A stretch of DNA of 64,000 nt from Spinacia oleracea (GCF_020520425.1 NC_079489.1:16826001-16890000); one strand, 5' to 3'; numbered from the stretch's first letter, positions 1-12,642 are shown. Numbers and translations: made by a program. The notes: a model not told the origin generated them from the sequence alone.

Positions 1-232
1 GTTGGTCAATCTTAAGGCGGATCCGGACGTGCTGTGGACTATCTACGGAGGGACGACACTTGGAGTCCTAAAAGACTTGTTCTTGTTCGGTTCGGGCGCA
101 GCTAGGGAGGGCACGCAACAAAGAGTATGCATCTAAATTATGCTATATGATTATGTGTAAATAATATGTTTCCTGGGTTAATGGTTGTTTCCGCATGATC
201 TATGTAAATGTCATATGTATCATAACCTAACA
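1..232 (+). repeat. 3' end of a Ty1/copia LTR (fragment cut by window edge)
   Basis: This stretch is nearly the reverse complement of the inner end of the LTRs at 27366-28723 and 36418-37791 (shared GGATCCGGACGTGCTGTGGA core). It ends in CATAACCTAACA, the LTR terminus. No primer-binding site follows, so it is either the 3' LTR of a plus-strand element lying upstream or a solo LTR. The target duplication cannot be tested because the other end is outside the window. It differs from the two internal LTRs at a few positions, so it is a separate and probably older insertion. Confidence 0.85.
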
Positions 233-1201
233 GGCTCGCCGGGTTGTTTTGTGGCGGTGGTCGATTGGCAAGGTGACGAAGGTGTCTGGAGGTGGTGGTG
301 GTTGTTGGGGGTGGTGCTGCGAAGAGAAAAGAGGGAGAGGGGAAGCAGGGGAGTTGCGAAGAGGAGAGGGGAAGCAGGGGACGGTGGTGCGTGCGGTGTT
401 GGGTGGTCGGGAATGGGGCTGCGTGGTTGGGTGGTTGCAGCACGGTGGTGCCGTGAAAGGAAGAAGGAGGGAAGCTTTGGTGGTGGTTGTTCGAACAAAG
501 CAGGGAAGCAAATGGGAGGTGTTAATCGGTTTTGATAACTGATTTTGATTTTTGAGAAAATTAAAAGAAATTGGCTGATTATAATGATAGGTAGAGTGAG
601 TGAGAAGTTGAATTTGCTTGGGGCTCAAGGTTGAATGTAGACCGAATTGAGGGAAAGAGAGGAAGGAAGGAATTGCTTCCTTCTTCCTGGTACACGTGAA
701 GAGCAAGAAAAGGGAAAAAAAATGAAGTTTTTTTTTTGTTTTTTTTTTTTTGTTTTTTTTTTTTTTTTAAGCATTTTGTTGTTTTGTCATTTCACTTTAG
801 TTAGGCAAAAAAAATTCAGAAAATTGATTTCTATTTTTAGGAAATTAATTTGAATAGAATTGTTTAAATAAAAATTAAGTTTTAGATAATCCTTTATATA
901 AATATCGTTAACGAAAAATGAATTTAGTTTCCGAATAAATAAGAACGTTTTGAAATTATTAAAAATTCGAAATCAATTACGAAATAACTAATATTTTAAA
1001 AAGTAGCTTAAACTCGTAAATTTGAAATTAAATCATAGAATCTGAAAATTAACAAATAGTGTAACAATATTTAAAAATTCAAGCGAAATAAAACTTCGTT
1101 AATTAAAAATAAAGTTCGAATTTTAGGATTTAAAACGATTTTAAGCTAAATAAAAATGATTAAGCATAATTAATCTAGTTTTAAGAATTCAGGGTATTAC
1201 A
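233..1201 (-). repeat. Probable Ty3/gypsy-type LTR remnant with a G-rich segment
   Basis: On the minus strand the right edge reads TGTAATACCCTGAATTC, a start typical of many plant gypsy LTRs. The body is AT-rich (about 545-1190). A strongly strand-biased G-rich block at 240-500, with GGTGG runs and a repeated GGGGAAGCAGGGGA unit, lies next to the copia LTR. Long open frames through the G-rich block are low-complexity and show no domain. The other LTR end and any coding part were not found. Confidence 0.35.
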
Positions 1202-1427
1202 ATTACAACAACCAATAAGATTGTTTTATTTATCAAAATGAACCAATAATGAAAAAACACACAGATTGCTAACTTAACCTACTTGAAAAATTGTAAAGAA
1301 ATTTAATGTGTTGAAAAAATTGGACCAATTAAAATTAAAAGTTGGCACAAAAAATGACAACAATAATAAGTTTAAAAATGAAATATTCTCTCATGTAACA
1401 AACATCAAAAGGTCTTGCGCGCACAAG

Positions 1428-1710
1428 GTGTACAATAAATTTATTGTACACCCAGATAACTTTTATGCAGTTTTTCATAACTTTAACCTATTTTTCTGTA
1501 ACTTTTATATTATAAAATAAAAAAGTTGATAGATAAACATTTTAAAGGGTTAAATGATTAATTTATACATTATTGGTGATTTTGAAGAAATAATATTTAT
1601 TCAAATGAAAAAATTTATCACTAAAAAATAGATAACTTTTACCTATATAAATGTAACTTTTAAGCATTTTGAGTCAACTTTTACTCCGGTGTACAATATT
1701 TATTGTACAC
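1428..1710. repeat. Pair of near-identical short palindromes
   Basis: A perfect 24-nt palindrome sits at 1428-1451 (arm GTGTACAATAAA). A 22-nt copy with the same 10-bp arm GTGTACAATA lies at 1689-1710. Both are followed by CCC and are about 260 bp apart. They could be the termini of a small AT-rich non-autonomous element, because the interior has no coding signal. A degenerate Stowaway-type end (GGAGGGAGTA) follows near 1785. Confidence 0.45.
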
Positions 1711-1799
1711 CCATTATAAACAAGAATTTGTGAACAAACATTATGAAACACCCTAAAAAGAATAGGTAACAAACAAAAAGAAACGGAGGGAGTAGTAAT

Positions 1800-2428
1800 A
1801 AAATAATAATAGATAGATGGAGTATATGTTTTGGGTCAGCCCAACTTCCAACTGATTTGATATAGATCCGACTATCCGAGCCTTCATAAACGGGTCACTA
1901 TTTCCTTTTCTCGGCGGTAGTAAAACGTAAACGGGTTTTTCAAGATTTAGGGTTAGCCTGCCCAAAATTCTCTTGCATCCTTTCTCTCTCTACTGTAAAC
2001 TCTAGTTTTCTCTCTCTTCAACTCCGGCGACCTCTCCGTTTCTTCGCAGGTAAGTTTTATGAGTTTTTTTTTTCCCTTTTTCATGGTAGTAATAATAATT
2101 ATTAATAAAATCTGTTCTACAATCTTCATGCTTTAGAAGAATTAATTTTCTGATAAACTTCCTTGATTGATTAGTAAGTTGTTCAAGCTATGCGTTTGAT
2201 GCTTCAAATTGATGATGTTTATAATTTAGGTTTGATGGATTGATTTTGTAGAACATAGGGTTAATTGTTCAGAAAGTTTGGGAGTGACATTATGTTGAAA
2301 GCATGTGTTTAACAATGTAGATGTTTAAATTAGCTTATTTGTAAACATTCATGATTATATGTTTGAGTTTAGCTTGAAGTTTCTATTGTATTCATAGCGA
2401 TTAGTTTGCTTTGCAGAAGTTGATCAAT
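1800..2428 (+). promoter_or_regulatory. eIF3A promoter, 5' UTR exon and first intron
   Basis: A site II-type motif (AGCCCA, complement of TGGGCT) lies at 1838-1843 and a telo-box (TTTAGGGTTA) at 1946-1955. A CT-rich leader follows at about 1978-2040. A donor (GCAG/GTAAGT) at 2050 and an acceptor (TTTGCAG) ending at 2416 define a non-coding first exon ending at 2049, a 367-bp 5'-UTR intron and a second exon from 2417. Telo-box plus site II is the usual promoter pattern of plant translation-machinery genes. The transcription start itself is not determined. Confidence 0.6.
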
Positions 2429-5400
2429 ATGTCTACCTTTGCGAAACCAGAAAATGCTTTAAAGCGAGCCGAAGGTGAGTACTTTTTCTTCTTTGATAAG
2501 ATGCAATGTAAACATGTACCCGTGGGTTAATTTAGTGGTTTTTTGATGGGCATATAGATAGGCGATTTTATTAAGAAGTTAAATTATGTGCAATGGTTTG
2601 GTTGACACTAACCTATGAAGTCACTTCTCTAGTCCCTTTTTTGCAATTCCTAAGAGGTAAAACATAAGGTAAAACATAATTTGCATTGCAACTTTTTTGG
2701 ATGAAATACAGCTTCCTACATATAATCAAACAAGTACTTACAATAGCTTAACTTCAACTGTCCATCTGCCTTCTTCTGCTGGATTTGATTTATCTTGATG
2801 GAATTTACTGTTACTGTTTTGTGAAGTTTATTTTCTTTTGCGAATTCACTATAATAGATAGTTAGGGGATTAATAGCATATTCTAGCTGGTGAATTAAAA
2901 AATGAACACTTACCATCAGAAAAGAGTTTATTGTTTTAGTTATTTGATGATCTCTTTAGCTTTTCGTAATGAAATTTGACAATCAATTCATTCTCTCCAC
3001 ACTGATCTATAAACCTTTTTGATACTTTGGTCGCCAATTGTCAATCCATTTGCTACATTTGTGTATACTCCCTACTATTTAATATTTTATCTTCTTTGGA
3101 ATCTCATTTACAGATTGACTTATCGCCGTTAAATTGACACTTTTATGGGCTTCCTTTCGTCTTTCTTTGCCGCATGTGTATGCGTATCTTTTTTCTGGGA
3201 TGTTATTAACTTATTACATTCCCCTTAAAGTGCAAACTGTGTTTTGGTTATCTGGTGTGTTACGCTGTTTTTCTCTCGTCTTATATCCTTTTACTTTCAT
3301 TTTATGTAGAGCTGATCAATGTTGGTCAGAAGCAAGATGCGCTGCAGGCGCTTCACGACCTTATTACCTCGAAAAGGTACAGAGCATGGCAGAAACCATT
3401 GGAAAAGATCATGTTTAAATACATAGAACTTTGTGTCGACATGAGGAAGGGTAGGTATGCCAAAGATGGTTTAATCCAATACCGCATTGTTTGCCAACAA
3501 GTGAATGTGAACTCTTTAGAGGAAGTCATTAAGCATTTCATGCACTTGTCAACTGAGAGGGCTGAGGTTGCTCGTACTGAAGCTCAAGCATTAGAAGAAG
3601 CACTTGATGTTGAAGATCTTGAGGCAGATAAGCGTCCTGAGGATCTAATGCTAAGCTATGTTAGTGGAGAGAAGGGAAAAGACAGGTCTGACCGTGAACT
3701 TGTTACACCTTGGTTCAAATTTCTCTGGGAGACATACAGAACTGTTTTGGAAATATTACGTAACAATTCTAAATTGGAGAATCTTTATGCTGTAAGTTTC
3801 CTATTGATTTTTTATAATATATTTCCAATTATCAACATTGTTTTATGCTTTCCTTGTTTCATGAAATACTTCATATGCTTTAAAAAAAAAAAAACCATAT
3901 CACTGCAGTGTTGTTGTTGGGTTTATAAGACTCCTGTTTATAGATCCATCAATCTGATTAAGGGTTTGATTTTTTTTTGAATCTTGATAAGGTTGATATA
4001 TGTTGAGCAATCTTCAAATTCCGAGACTTCAATGCAGAATTAGCTGAGTATAAAATAGTGGCTTTTACTGTTGCACATAGTTATGCGGTGCTATTCCCTC
4101 CCTTCCCATTTTTACTTATTCATTTTCTTCATTTGTGCTACAGTCTCTTGATGCGAAGCTCCCTGAATCATAAAGTTAGTTTAGGAAGGGGTGCAGACAT
4201 AGGGGTTATTTTAGAAAAGGTCTTAACATGGGGTTATTATGGTTTAAATCCCTTATTTACAGGATGACCTGCAGTTTCTTGCTGTTAGAACGAAATTACA
4301 TCTATTTTATGAAGGATGGGCTTGGTAATTGTTATTTCATGTTAGTGTGCTATAATTGACCAGCTTGCCTCATAAGGTGCGTATGTATTGAAAATTGTTT
4401 TTGCTGTTTTTGACGCTTCACTTCTCTGGGAAGATGCATTTTCACAATTGCTGTATTCTATGCATATGTATCCTTTGATTCCTTTCAATAAAGGACTTTG
4501 TTATCCCCAAAACATAACAAGGATGTTTTCTCCTTGATCCATTTCTATTATTTGGGTTATGATTATAAGTAGGCATTCCTTGCTTTTCTCTATCTGACTT
4601 TAAAATGTCACAGTTGTTATGGTAGTTATTTTATGATTTGTATTAGGCAAATTTGCCAAAAAGGACCTTTTATAACTCAAATTTTGCGAGAGAGGACCTT
4701 ATATAATTTTTTTTGTGAAAACACACCTTAAAGTAATTTTTTTTGCGAGAAAAGACCTAAGGGAAGTTTCCGGCATTGACTGAGCTTTTCCGGCCATTGA
4801 CTTGCTCGTGAGCAGCACGTGTGGCTTACGTTGGCTAAAGACATTGATTCTCCCGAGTCTTGAATTTTCAAACTTGATTTTATTTCGATTTTTTTTTTCA
4901 ACTTTAGGTTTTAAAGTTTAGAATTTTGGAGGAAAATCGGGTGTGATTAGCAAAATTAAGTCACAGGTGCTTCTACTGTGCAAGTCAATGGCCGAAAAAG
5001 CTCAGTCAATGCCGGAAATTTATTTTTGGTTGTCTTTCGCAAAAAAAAATTACATTAAGGTGTGATTTCACAAAAAAATTATATAAGGTCATTTTCTCGC
5101 AAAAAAATTTACATTAAGGTGTTATTTCACAAAAAAAATTATATAAGGTCCTTTCTCGCAAAATTTGGGTTATAAAAGGTCCTTTTTAACAAATTTGCCT
5201 TTGTATTATGTATTATATAAAGTACTTAAGGGCTAAATTGTGCTCTATTGTTTTGCAGATGACGGCACATCGTGCTTTTCAATTCTGCAAGCAATACAAA
5301 CGTACCACAGAATTTCGTAGACTCTGTGAAATAATCAGGAACCATTTGTCAAATCTGAATAAATACAAGGACCAACGTGACAGGACTGATCTGACAGCTC

Positions 5401-8400
5401 CAGAAAGCTTGCAATTGTATCTCGACACGAGGTTTGAGCAGCTAAAGATTGCCACTGAACTTGAACTTTGGCAGGTAGGACAATGTCCAAGCAATTTTCT
5501 GTTGCAAAAAAGTTTTGTAGCTACCAATCTCTTTAAGAATTATATGCCTCCTTTCTGACTCACGATTTCATGTGGTTAATGTTAAACATGCACATTTGCT
5601 GGTCCCTTTAAGCCTTGATGTAAATTTAGAGGTTTTAAAAAAATCATGTTGGCTTCTGTACAACATTATTTTTACATAAAAACAAAACTTCTGCAATTTT
5701 GACTCATGTTTGGTGGTTTTATAAATTCATGAATGTCATTCCATGTTTTCCAGATCAGTAATTAATGATTTCTGGGTATCATCAACATTAGACCACTGCC
5801 TCTGTTGGGGCTGGTACCAAGGGTTAGGCAACAGAGGTTCAGATGTATGCAAGAATGCAACTTTAGCCCTGCCATAATGGAGAAATTTGTGTTTATTAGG
5901 TCATTGAGCGAACTAGAATTACAATTTTGTACTTCACAATGAACAAGAAGTGCATACAGTTTTATGCTGTGTTTGGGAATTCGATTAGTGGAGAAATACG
6001 TGGAAAATCAAAACTATGGAAATATGTGGAAATGCAAAATTTAAGAAATGTACTACTCCCTAGTTTACACTTGCGTGATTATTTAATGAGGAAAACTATT
6101 GAATAGTAAAGCTTTTAACTAGCTTTCCATCGTTGGTTAGTTAAATGAAGAAAACTGTTGAAATTAATAGGAGAATTTTAGATTTTCCTAGGTTTTTCGA
6201 TTTGGAAAGGAAACTATGGAAAACTACTACGGCAACAACAGCAACAACTAAGCCTTAGTCCCAAAATGATGGGGCCGGCTATCTATGGAAAACTAAATGA
6301 CTCAATTTTAACTAAAAAGATTTCCACATATTTCCACACATTTACTTTCCATAGTTTTCTCTCCTAATAAACAAACTTGGTAAAATTGAGGAATTATTTA
6401 ATTTCTACACTTTAACTTAGTTTTCCTCATTAATGTTAAGTTACCAAACAAACTGTGAAGGTTCATTTTAATATGGTTCATAATAATCCAAAGACAAAGA
6501 ATAATGACCCTCATACCAGGCAATGTTGTTTGCTTTAATTTTTGTTTTTGTGTGCTCTCCTGACATTTTGGTCGGTTACGAATATTTTACTTTCTTTTAA
6601 GACATTGTTTCCTCCTTCAGGAAGCGTTTCGTTCTGTTGAAGATATCCATGGCTTGATGTGTATGGTTAAGAAGACCCCAAAGCCTTCATTGATGGTCGT
6701 TTACTATGCTAAGCTCACTGAAATCTTTTGGACTTCAGGAAGCCATCTGTATCATGCATATGCTTGGCTGAAGCTTTTCTTGCTTCAAAAGAACTTCAAC
6801 AAGAACTTAAGCCAGAAGGACTTGCAGACGATAGCATCATCTGTGGTTTTGGCTGCCCTCTCAGTTCTTCCTTATGATCATACACGTGGTGCATCTCATT
6901 TGGAACTGGAAAATGAGAAAGAGCGGAATATGAGGATGTCTAATCTTATTAATTTTAATCTTGATCCCAAACCTGAGAGCAGAGAAGTGGTAAGTTAGGT
7001 TGTCCACCCATTAGTTTGTTTTGCTTATTATTTTTGTGTTTATATACACTTTTTCCCAATCTGATAGCTCTATTGTTTTTCTAATTCTGACAGCTCTCAC
7101 GCTCAGCTCTTCTTTCGCAACTGGTATGACCTTCCAACTGGTCATTGTTTTAGATAATCAATGTTGAAAACTTGAAAGATTTCGAGGCAGAAATTTGGTC
7201 TCTTTCATGTCATCTAATCTCTTTATTCTTTATTCAATTGGCAGGTCTCCAAAGGTGTTATGTCTTGTGTACTTCCAGAAGTTAAAGATCTCTATCATCT
7301 CCTAGAGCATGAGTTTCTGCCCTTGGATTTGTCTTTAAAAGTTCAGCCCTTGTTGAACAAAATTTCTAAGCTTGGCGGGAAACTCGCTTCAGCTTCTTCT
7401 GTACCTGAAGTGCAATTGTCAAAGTATGTTCTTGCCTTGGAAAAGCTAGCAACTCTTAGATTGCTGCAACAGGTGCAATGTTTTGCTCTTTTTTGCATCT
7501 CTACCAAGTGTATTTTGTTAGTGTACCTTGGTACACTGCTATAGCTACCCTCAGTGTCATTGATATCCTATTTTTCACATTGCAGGCGTCCCAAGTTTAC
7601 CAGACGATGACCATTGAGAGCTTGTCCCAGATGATTCCATTTTTTGATTTTTCTGTTGTGGAAAAGATTTCTGTAGATGCTGTCAAACATAAGTTCTTAA
7701 CGATGAAGGTTGACCATATGAATGGCGCTGTTTCGTTTAGTATTCTGGTAAGCTCTTGTGTCTGGCGCCGATGCATTATGTAAATTAACTTTTTTTTGAC
7801 ACATTGGTTTTGTCCTAAAGTTTGTCCAATATATCCTGACGTTTTCAGTAGATTTTAGTGTTTTTTCCACCTCTCATTGTCTCTTTCTTTTGGTGTGTAT
7901 ATTTTAGTTGCTGGGTTATATCTTTAGGAGTTATTGGACATTCTTTCAGCCTCACATCAATTTCATATTTTGTTATCGTAATTGCTTTTATACCTGGTGT
8001 TTGTTTACTATATCTGACTTTTCTACCAAGGGAGAGTTAGAATAACCATATACAGAGAGAATTTTTCTCTGATCGGTTTTATGTGATTTTATGTTACCAT
8101 TTTATGAATCACCATTATTAAGAGAAGTCTTTCAGGATGTTCAAAGCTACTGTTTTCTTGAGTCAAGGGCTTCTAAGTCGTCAAACATTCGGATTTATTG
8201 ATGGTCTTTTACGTCTTTTGCGTCGGTTAAGATTGTGGTATCCAGGATCTTGAATATATATTGATGTCACCAGGTAAAGTAGTTTGACCAATGATGATGT
8301 TTGATGCAGGATCTTGAATCTGATACCGTGAGAAATCACCTTACAGCGCTTGCTGAATCTTTGAATAAAGCAAGGTCCATGATATATCCTCCCCTTAACA

Positions 8401-11087
8401 AAGCATCAAAAATCGAAGATACTTTGCCTGGTTTAGCTGAGCTTGTGGAGAAGGAACATAAGAAGCTTCTTGCTCGTAAAACAATCATTGAACAGCGCAA
8501 AGAGGAACAAGAACGCCAGCTTTTAGAGAAGGTTTGTTCACTCATTGCTTTACCTTTAATTCAGGCAGTTGTTCCCGTTTTAGAGACTTGACTGCTTTGG
8601 TGTCTTAAAAGGAACGTGAGGAAGAGTCAAAGAGATTACAGCTACAGAAAAGTAATGTGGAAGCTGAACAGAAAAGGCTTGCTTCTGAACTTGAGAAGAG
8701 GAAAATTCAGCGCATCCAAAAGGAAATCGAAGAACGTGAGATTGAAGAAGCCAAAGCCCTACTTCAGGAAAAGTTCTCCAAAAATAAGAAGAAACCACTT
8801 ATAGAAGGGGTGAGTGTTTATTTTTTGAACATCTACTTGATGTATTTGCGTGTTGGTGTTATAAAGTGTGTTATATACTTCATTTCAGGATAAGTTGACA
8901 AAGCAAGCATTGATGGAGTTGGCTCTCAACGAGCAGCTGAGGGAGAAACAAGAAATGGAGAAAAAACTGCTGAAGTTGAGCAAGCAAATGGATTATCTTG
9001 AGAGAGCTAAGAGAGAGGAGGCAGCTCCATTAATTGAATCTGCATATCAACAACGCTTGGTTGAGGAACAGCTTCTGCATGAGCATGAGCAACAGGTTGA
9101 TTTAAACTCGAATTCTTTTTACGTACTTGGAACTATAGTATGTAGATACAGGGTACACCCACTGTTACTGTTTAAAAATAAGTAAATAACTGCCCATTAG
9201 CTAACAGGTTTTCCTTTAAAAAATTAGCATGACATGAAGCAGAGTATGAGAAATCAATTGCGAATTAATAATTTTTTATTTAATAATTTTAGACCTATTA
9301 AAAGCAATGTTCCGTCAAACTATTTTTAATTAGGGTTTTAGAACGTGTATGTACATGTTTAGCATCAAGATATCTTTTGATAACTTTAACTTTTTAAACC
9401 TATGGTATCTTGTTTTTTGTTTCCAAAATTAATAATTTGACTTCATTTCTTAAATTATTTTTTCGGGGACACCATTTCTTTTTATGTTGTTCTCTAATAT
9501 AAGTATACTCTTTATAACTTTCTATTGTTTATTCTCATATAATTACTTTTAAACCTTATTTTCTGAGAATTGTAGAGACTGCAAGCAGTTTGGCAGTTTG
9601 TACATAGGCAACAAACAATTTGGTTAGCTTGTGCCTGTTTGCAGTATTTATCACTTGTTTGTGATAGTCATAGATATGAAATGCTTATGTTCTCTTTATT
9701 CCTTGAAAGCACTGCTTTTTATTAGTTTATTCTGGTTAAACAAACCCGGGATTCATGGGGATGTATACTGTATAATAAGGGACAGACATTCGACTGTGCC
9801 TTTTCAGTCCATATCTTCAAATTTTATTTACAGTGTGCCACACAAGGCTCTGAGACTCTTCATATCTACTATGTATATGTTAAGATGCTCAGGAAGTAAC
9901 TTAATTGCCTTCATATTTATTATTCTTCTTTCCTGCTGTAAACTTAAATTCCTTGCTCAAAGTGCATGTCCTGTTTTGACCAGTTTCAGAAAGTCTAATC
10001 AGTCTTGAATATAACATTACAGCTTGAGGTTGAGCTCAGCAGGCAACGTCATGATGGTGACCTTCAAGAAAAGAAGAGAGTAGCTCGTGTAATGGAAAAC
10101 AAGGTTAGCAAGTCCTCATTAGGGATGCAATTGCTTTATTTGTTCTCTGCTTGTTATCAGAAACATATGAAATAGGTCAACATTGGTTTTGCTCTTGCTA
10201 GATATAATTGAAATAGATAACACGGTGCTTGTCTCTTATTAATGTGATCAACATTGGTTTTGCTCTTGCTAGATATAATTGAAATAGATAACACGGTGCT
10301 TGTCTCTTATTAATGTGATCAACATTGGTTTATGATCGTGTCTGACCATTCTTATTCTCAGAGGATTTTCCAAGAATCCCTAATGAGCCACCGTCAATCT
10401 GAATTCGAAAGATTGAGAAAAGAACGCGAGGAACATTTCCATCAAATTCGCCTGGCACGTAAACAAGAAAGGTTAGCTAAACGGAAGATGATTTTCTATT
10501 TGAGATCAGAAGAGGAAAGATTAAACAAGCTGCGGGAAGAGGAAGAAGCACGGAAGCTTGAAGGTAGGCATACACCCTCTGCTTTCATGCCACTAACCAG
10601 CTCCAATTCCCTCTCAGCTTAAAATTCTTAAGTTTCTTGCTAACTTAAAGACCTTGTCAGTACATGTAATCTGAACGACTTATTATGTTTATATATTTAC
10701 CATTTTTGGGCGTTCAAACACGCAGAGTCTGAGAGAAGAAGAAAGGAAGAATCTGAGCGTCAAGCCAAGCTAGATGAAATGGCAGAAAAACAACGGCAAC
10801 GAGAGCAAGAGCTTGAAGAAAAAGAGAAGCTGAGAAGACATCAGATCCTTGCTGGTGAGGCTGCTCGGTCTTCTGAGACTCCTCTTGCCAGGCCTCAGGC
10901 AGAGGCCATACCTGCTGCAGCAGCTGCTACTGCTGCTGCTGCTTCTGCTGCTCCAGCACCTACAAAATATGTTCCCAGGCACTTGCGGGAGAAACCAGCT
11001 GGGTCGGCACCAGCTCCAGCCACTGATAGGTGGCGAAGTTCTGATCGCCGTGGTCCAGCTGGGGGTGCTTCAAGGCCAACTTGGTGA
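2429..11087 (+). CDS. EIF3A: Eukaryotic translation initiation factor 3 subunit A (eIF3a)
   Basis: eIF3a is the scaffold subunit of eIF3, which binds the 40S ribosome in the cytosol and organises the 43S pre-initiation complex. Coding exons by eye: 2429-2474, 3310-3791, 5259-5474, 6621-6989, 7094-7123, 7245-7472, 7586-7747, 8310-8531, 8612-8809, 8889-9095, 10023-10103, 10362-10563, 10726-11087. They join in frame to 2805 nt (934 residues). The start [20 protein letters not shown] and a long N-terminal run closely follow Arabidopsis TIF3A1 as I remember it. The helical/PCI part spans roughly residues 1-520. A very charged E/K/R coiled coil follows (roughly 560-860), then an Ala-rich, Pro/Arg tail. 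One exon is only 30 nt. The protein is about 50 residues shorter at the C terminus than Arabidopsis, and the ending PTW then stop is odd (see findings). Several introns carry transposon debris. Confidence 0.95.
4646..5199. mobile_element. Mutator-type MITE with long TIRs and 9-bp TSD in eIF3A intron 3
   Basis: The ends are GGCAAATTTGCC and its inverse CAAATTTGCC. The two arms stay complementary for well over 100 bp; for example, TTTCCGGCATTGACTGAGC on the left is matched by GCTCAGTCAATGCCGGAAA on the right. The element is flanked by a perfect direct repeat TTTGTATTA at 4637-4645 and 5200-5208. A 9-bp duplication and long TIRs fit the Mutator superfamily. No transposase is present, so it is non-autonomous. 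It lies wholly within intron 3 (3792-5258), ending about 60 bp before the acceptor. Confidence 0.85.
5970..6452. mobile_element. MITE-like element in eIF3A intron 4
   Basis: Imperfect inverted ends TGTTTGGGAA and TTACCAAACA bound a segment whose halves are partly complementary (GGAAATATGTGGAAAT versus ATTTCCACATATTTCC). In the middle, 6225-6283 carries a CAACAACAGCAACAACTAAGCC stretch followed by TTAGTCCCAAAATGATGGGG, a motif common in plant genomic repeats. No clear target duplication was found, so the superfamily is open. Confidence 0.5.
10177..10331 (+). repeat. 71-bp tandem duplication in eIF3A intron 12
   Basis: A unit starting TCAACATTGGTTT begins at 10177, 10248 and 10319. This gives two full copies that look identical and a third, truncated one. 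The third copy ends about 30 bp upstream of the acceptor at 10361, so the duplication changes intron length and the region just upstream of the branch-point zone. The near identity suggests a recent event or an assembly artefact. Confidence 0.85.
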
Positions 11088-12184
11088 TGATCACCGTGGT
11101 TAAGGATGTGGGTTGTTCAAGGCCCACAAAGGCACAAGATCACAAATTATCATCCAAATCTTCGCTTGTGGATAGTTAGTTATCTACGAGTTATATGTAA
11201 TCTTATTTATGAGAGAACCTTTTTTTTTTTTTTTTGACATGGTGTGAGGCATTTAAAATGATTGATGAAACTCTCAATGAGATGAAAGGGAGGCTTCAAT
11301 TCTCCCTTTTTCGAAGAATTTTGCCCGGCAACATTGTAACATCAAGTTAACTTTTCTAATCCGTAATCAGCATTTGGTAAATTTTAACATGTTTCGTTTA
11401 ACTTTGTATATTACGAAGTAATTTTTGATGGATAATTTTTAAAATAATTATTATATATGGTTATTTTTAGATGTTATGAGTGATTGTAAAGGAGATTTGT
11501 TTTTTAATTACGTTTAGTTCAAACATGTAAGTCGAAGTAGTCTCAAACTAAAAATCTTGTTGGAGTTAGGCTTGATAAGAATAACGGGACCAATGACGTG
11601 TATATAGTCCGGAAAAGCTAAGGCAATCTTCTGTAACCAAAAGGAGCCATAAATTGTAAACCAAAAGGAGCCATCAACAATTCAACATTCTCCAATTCTG
11701 CTGATGTTAAAACTTTGTATTTAAAATGTTTGCACTATAAATGTGGAAAAGATCCTTTTTTTTTTTTGTTACTACTGTATAAACCAAAATAATCTCTTTT
11801 CCAATTTCTCTTGTAATTAAACTCATTTTCTTGAAAGCATAATTTATAATTTTATATCATCAGTTTTTCTTCAAAACTGTGCAAAGAAATTAGCGTGATC
11901 ATCCTCTTCATAAAGGTACTAATAATATTGCCAATTTTTTTGTAAGGTACTCGTATTAATCCTACACAACTACGAAATACAAGATACTTAATGTACATGA
12001 AATACAAAGTACAAGCTAATTAATGTACATGAAATACAAAGTACAAGTACTACCTAGACACAGGGTTGACCCCATCAACTGTTAAATGTTTGAAAGTGGC
12101 TAAACGTAGATCTGTGTAGCTGAGTTGGTTAGCTTGTGATAGATGCTGGTTTAGTAGAGTTGATTTTTCTTACCTAATAATAAA
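11088..12184. other. eIF3A 3' flank and intergenic AT-rich DNA
   Basis: The 3' UTR of eIF3A must lie at the left side of this stretch (a poly-T run sits at 11221-11235). I see no further gene. A small direct repeat of GTAACCAAAAGGAGCCAT-like sequence is at about 11632-11673, and a repeated ATGTACATGAAATACAAAGT unit at about 11992-12045. Confidence 0.5.
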
Positions 12185-12310
12185 AAACATACTACACTGT
12201 TTTTGTGTGTGTGTTACAAATTACAAATGGGAAATGGGGGCGAAAGATTCGAACCGGAGACCTATTATACACAAGTCTCAGTTTTAAACACTAGGTCAAA
12301 ACCCCATTGG
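12185..12310 (-). mobile_element. tRNA-derived SINE-like sequence
   Basis: On the minus strand a box A-like GACCTAGTGTTTAAAACTG is followed about 30 nt later by a box B-like GGTTCGAATC. This is the spacing of an internal RNA polymerase III promoter. The 5' edge lies near 12308 and the 3' edge is vague. A second box A-like segment on the plus strand (TAGCTGAGTTGGTTAGC, about 12119-12135) lies beside it. Confidence 0.45.
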
Positions 12311-12642
12311 TACTACATAGACTGATAGACACATCATGTATACGTTAATGGTAATAATAATATTGTCAAATTTGTTGCAAGTTATTAGGTTTTAGAAGTT
12401 AGAAGTGTTTGATTAGTTAAAATTATGTGTTCAACTACACAAACACAGGATGAGTGTAATTTTTGTCATTTATTGGTCATTTTCCTAATTTTATAATAAT
12501 GTTTGTAAGGATGATAGTGATAACTGATAAGTACCTAGATAAATTCATGCTTTAACTCCAACAAACAATCCGTAGCAAATTTGCTTGAAAACTCGCAGAA
12601 AATTGGGATGTTACCCTTCTTTCTTTCTTGAACATTATTAAA

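Noticed and set aside
227..706. 159-codon open frame on the minus strand
   Set aside because: Low-complexity Ser/Pro/Thr/His-rich reading through a G-rich strand-biased block, with competing frames of similar length and no domain.
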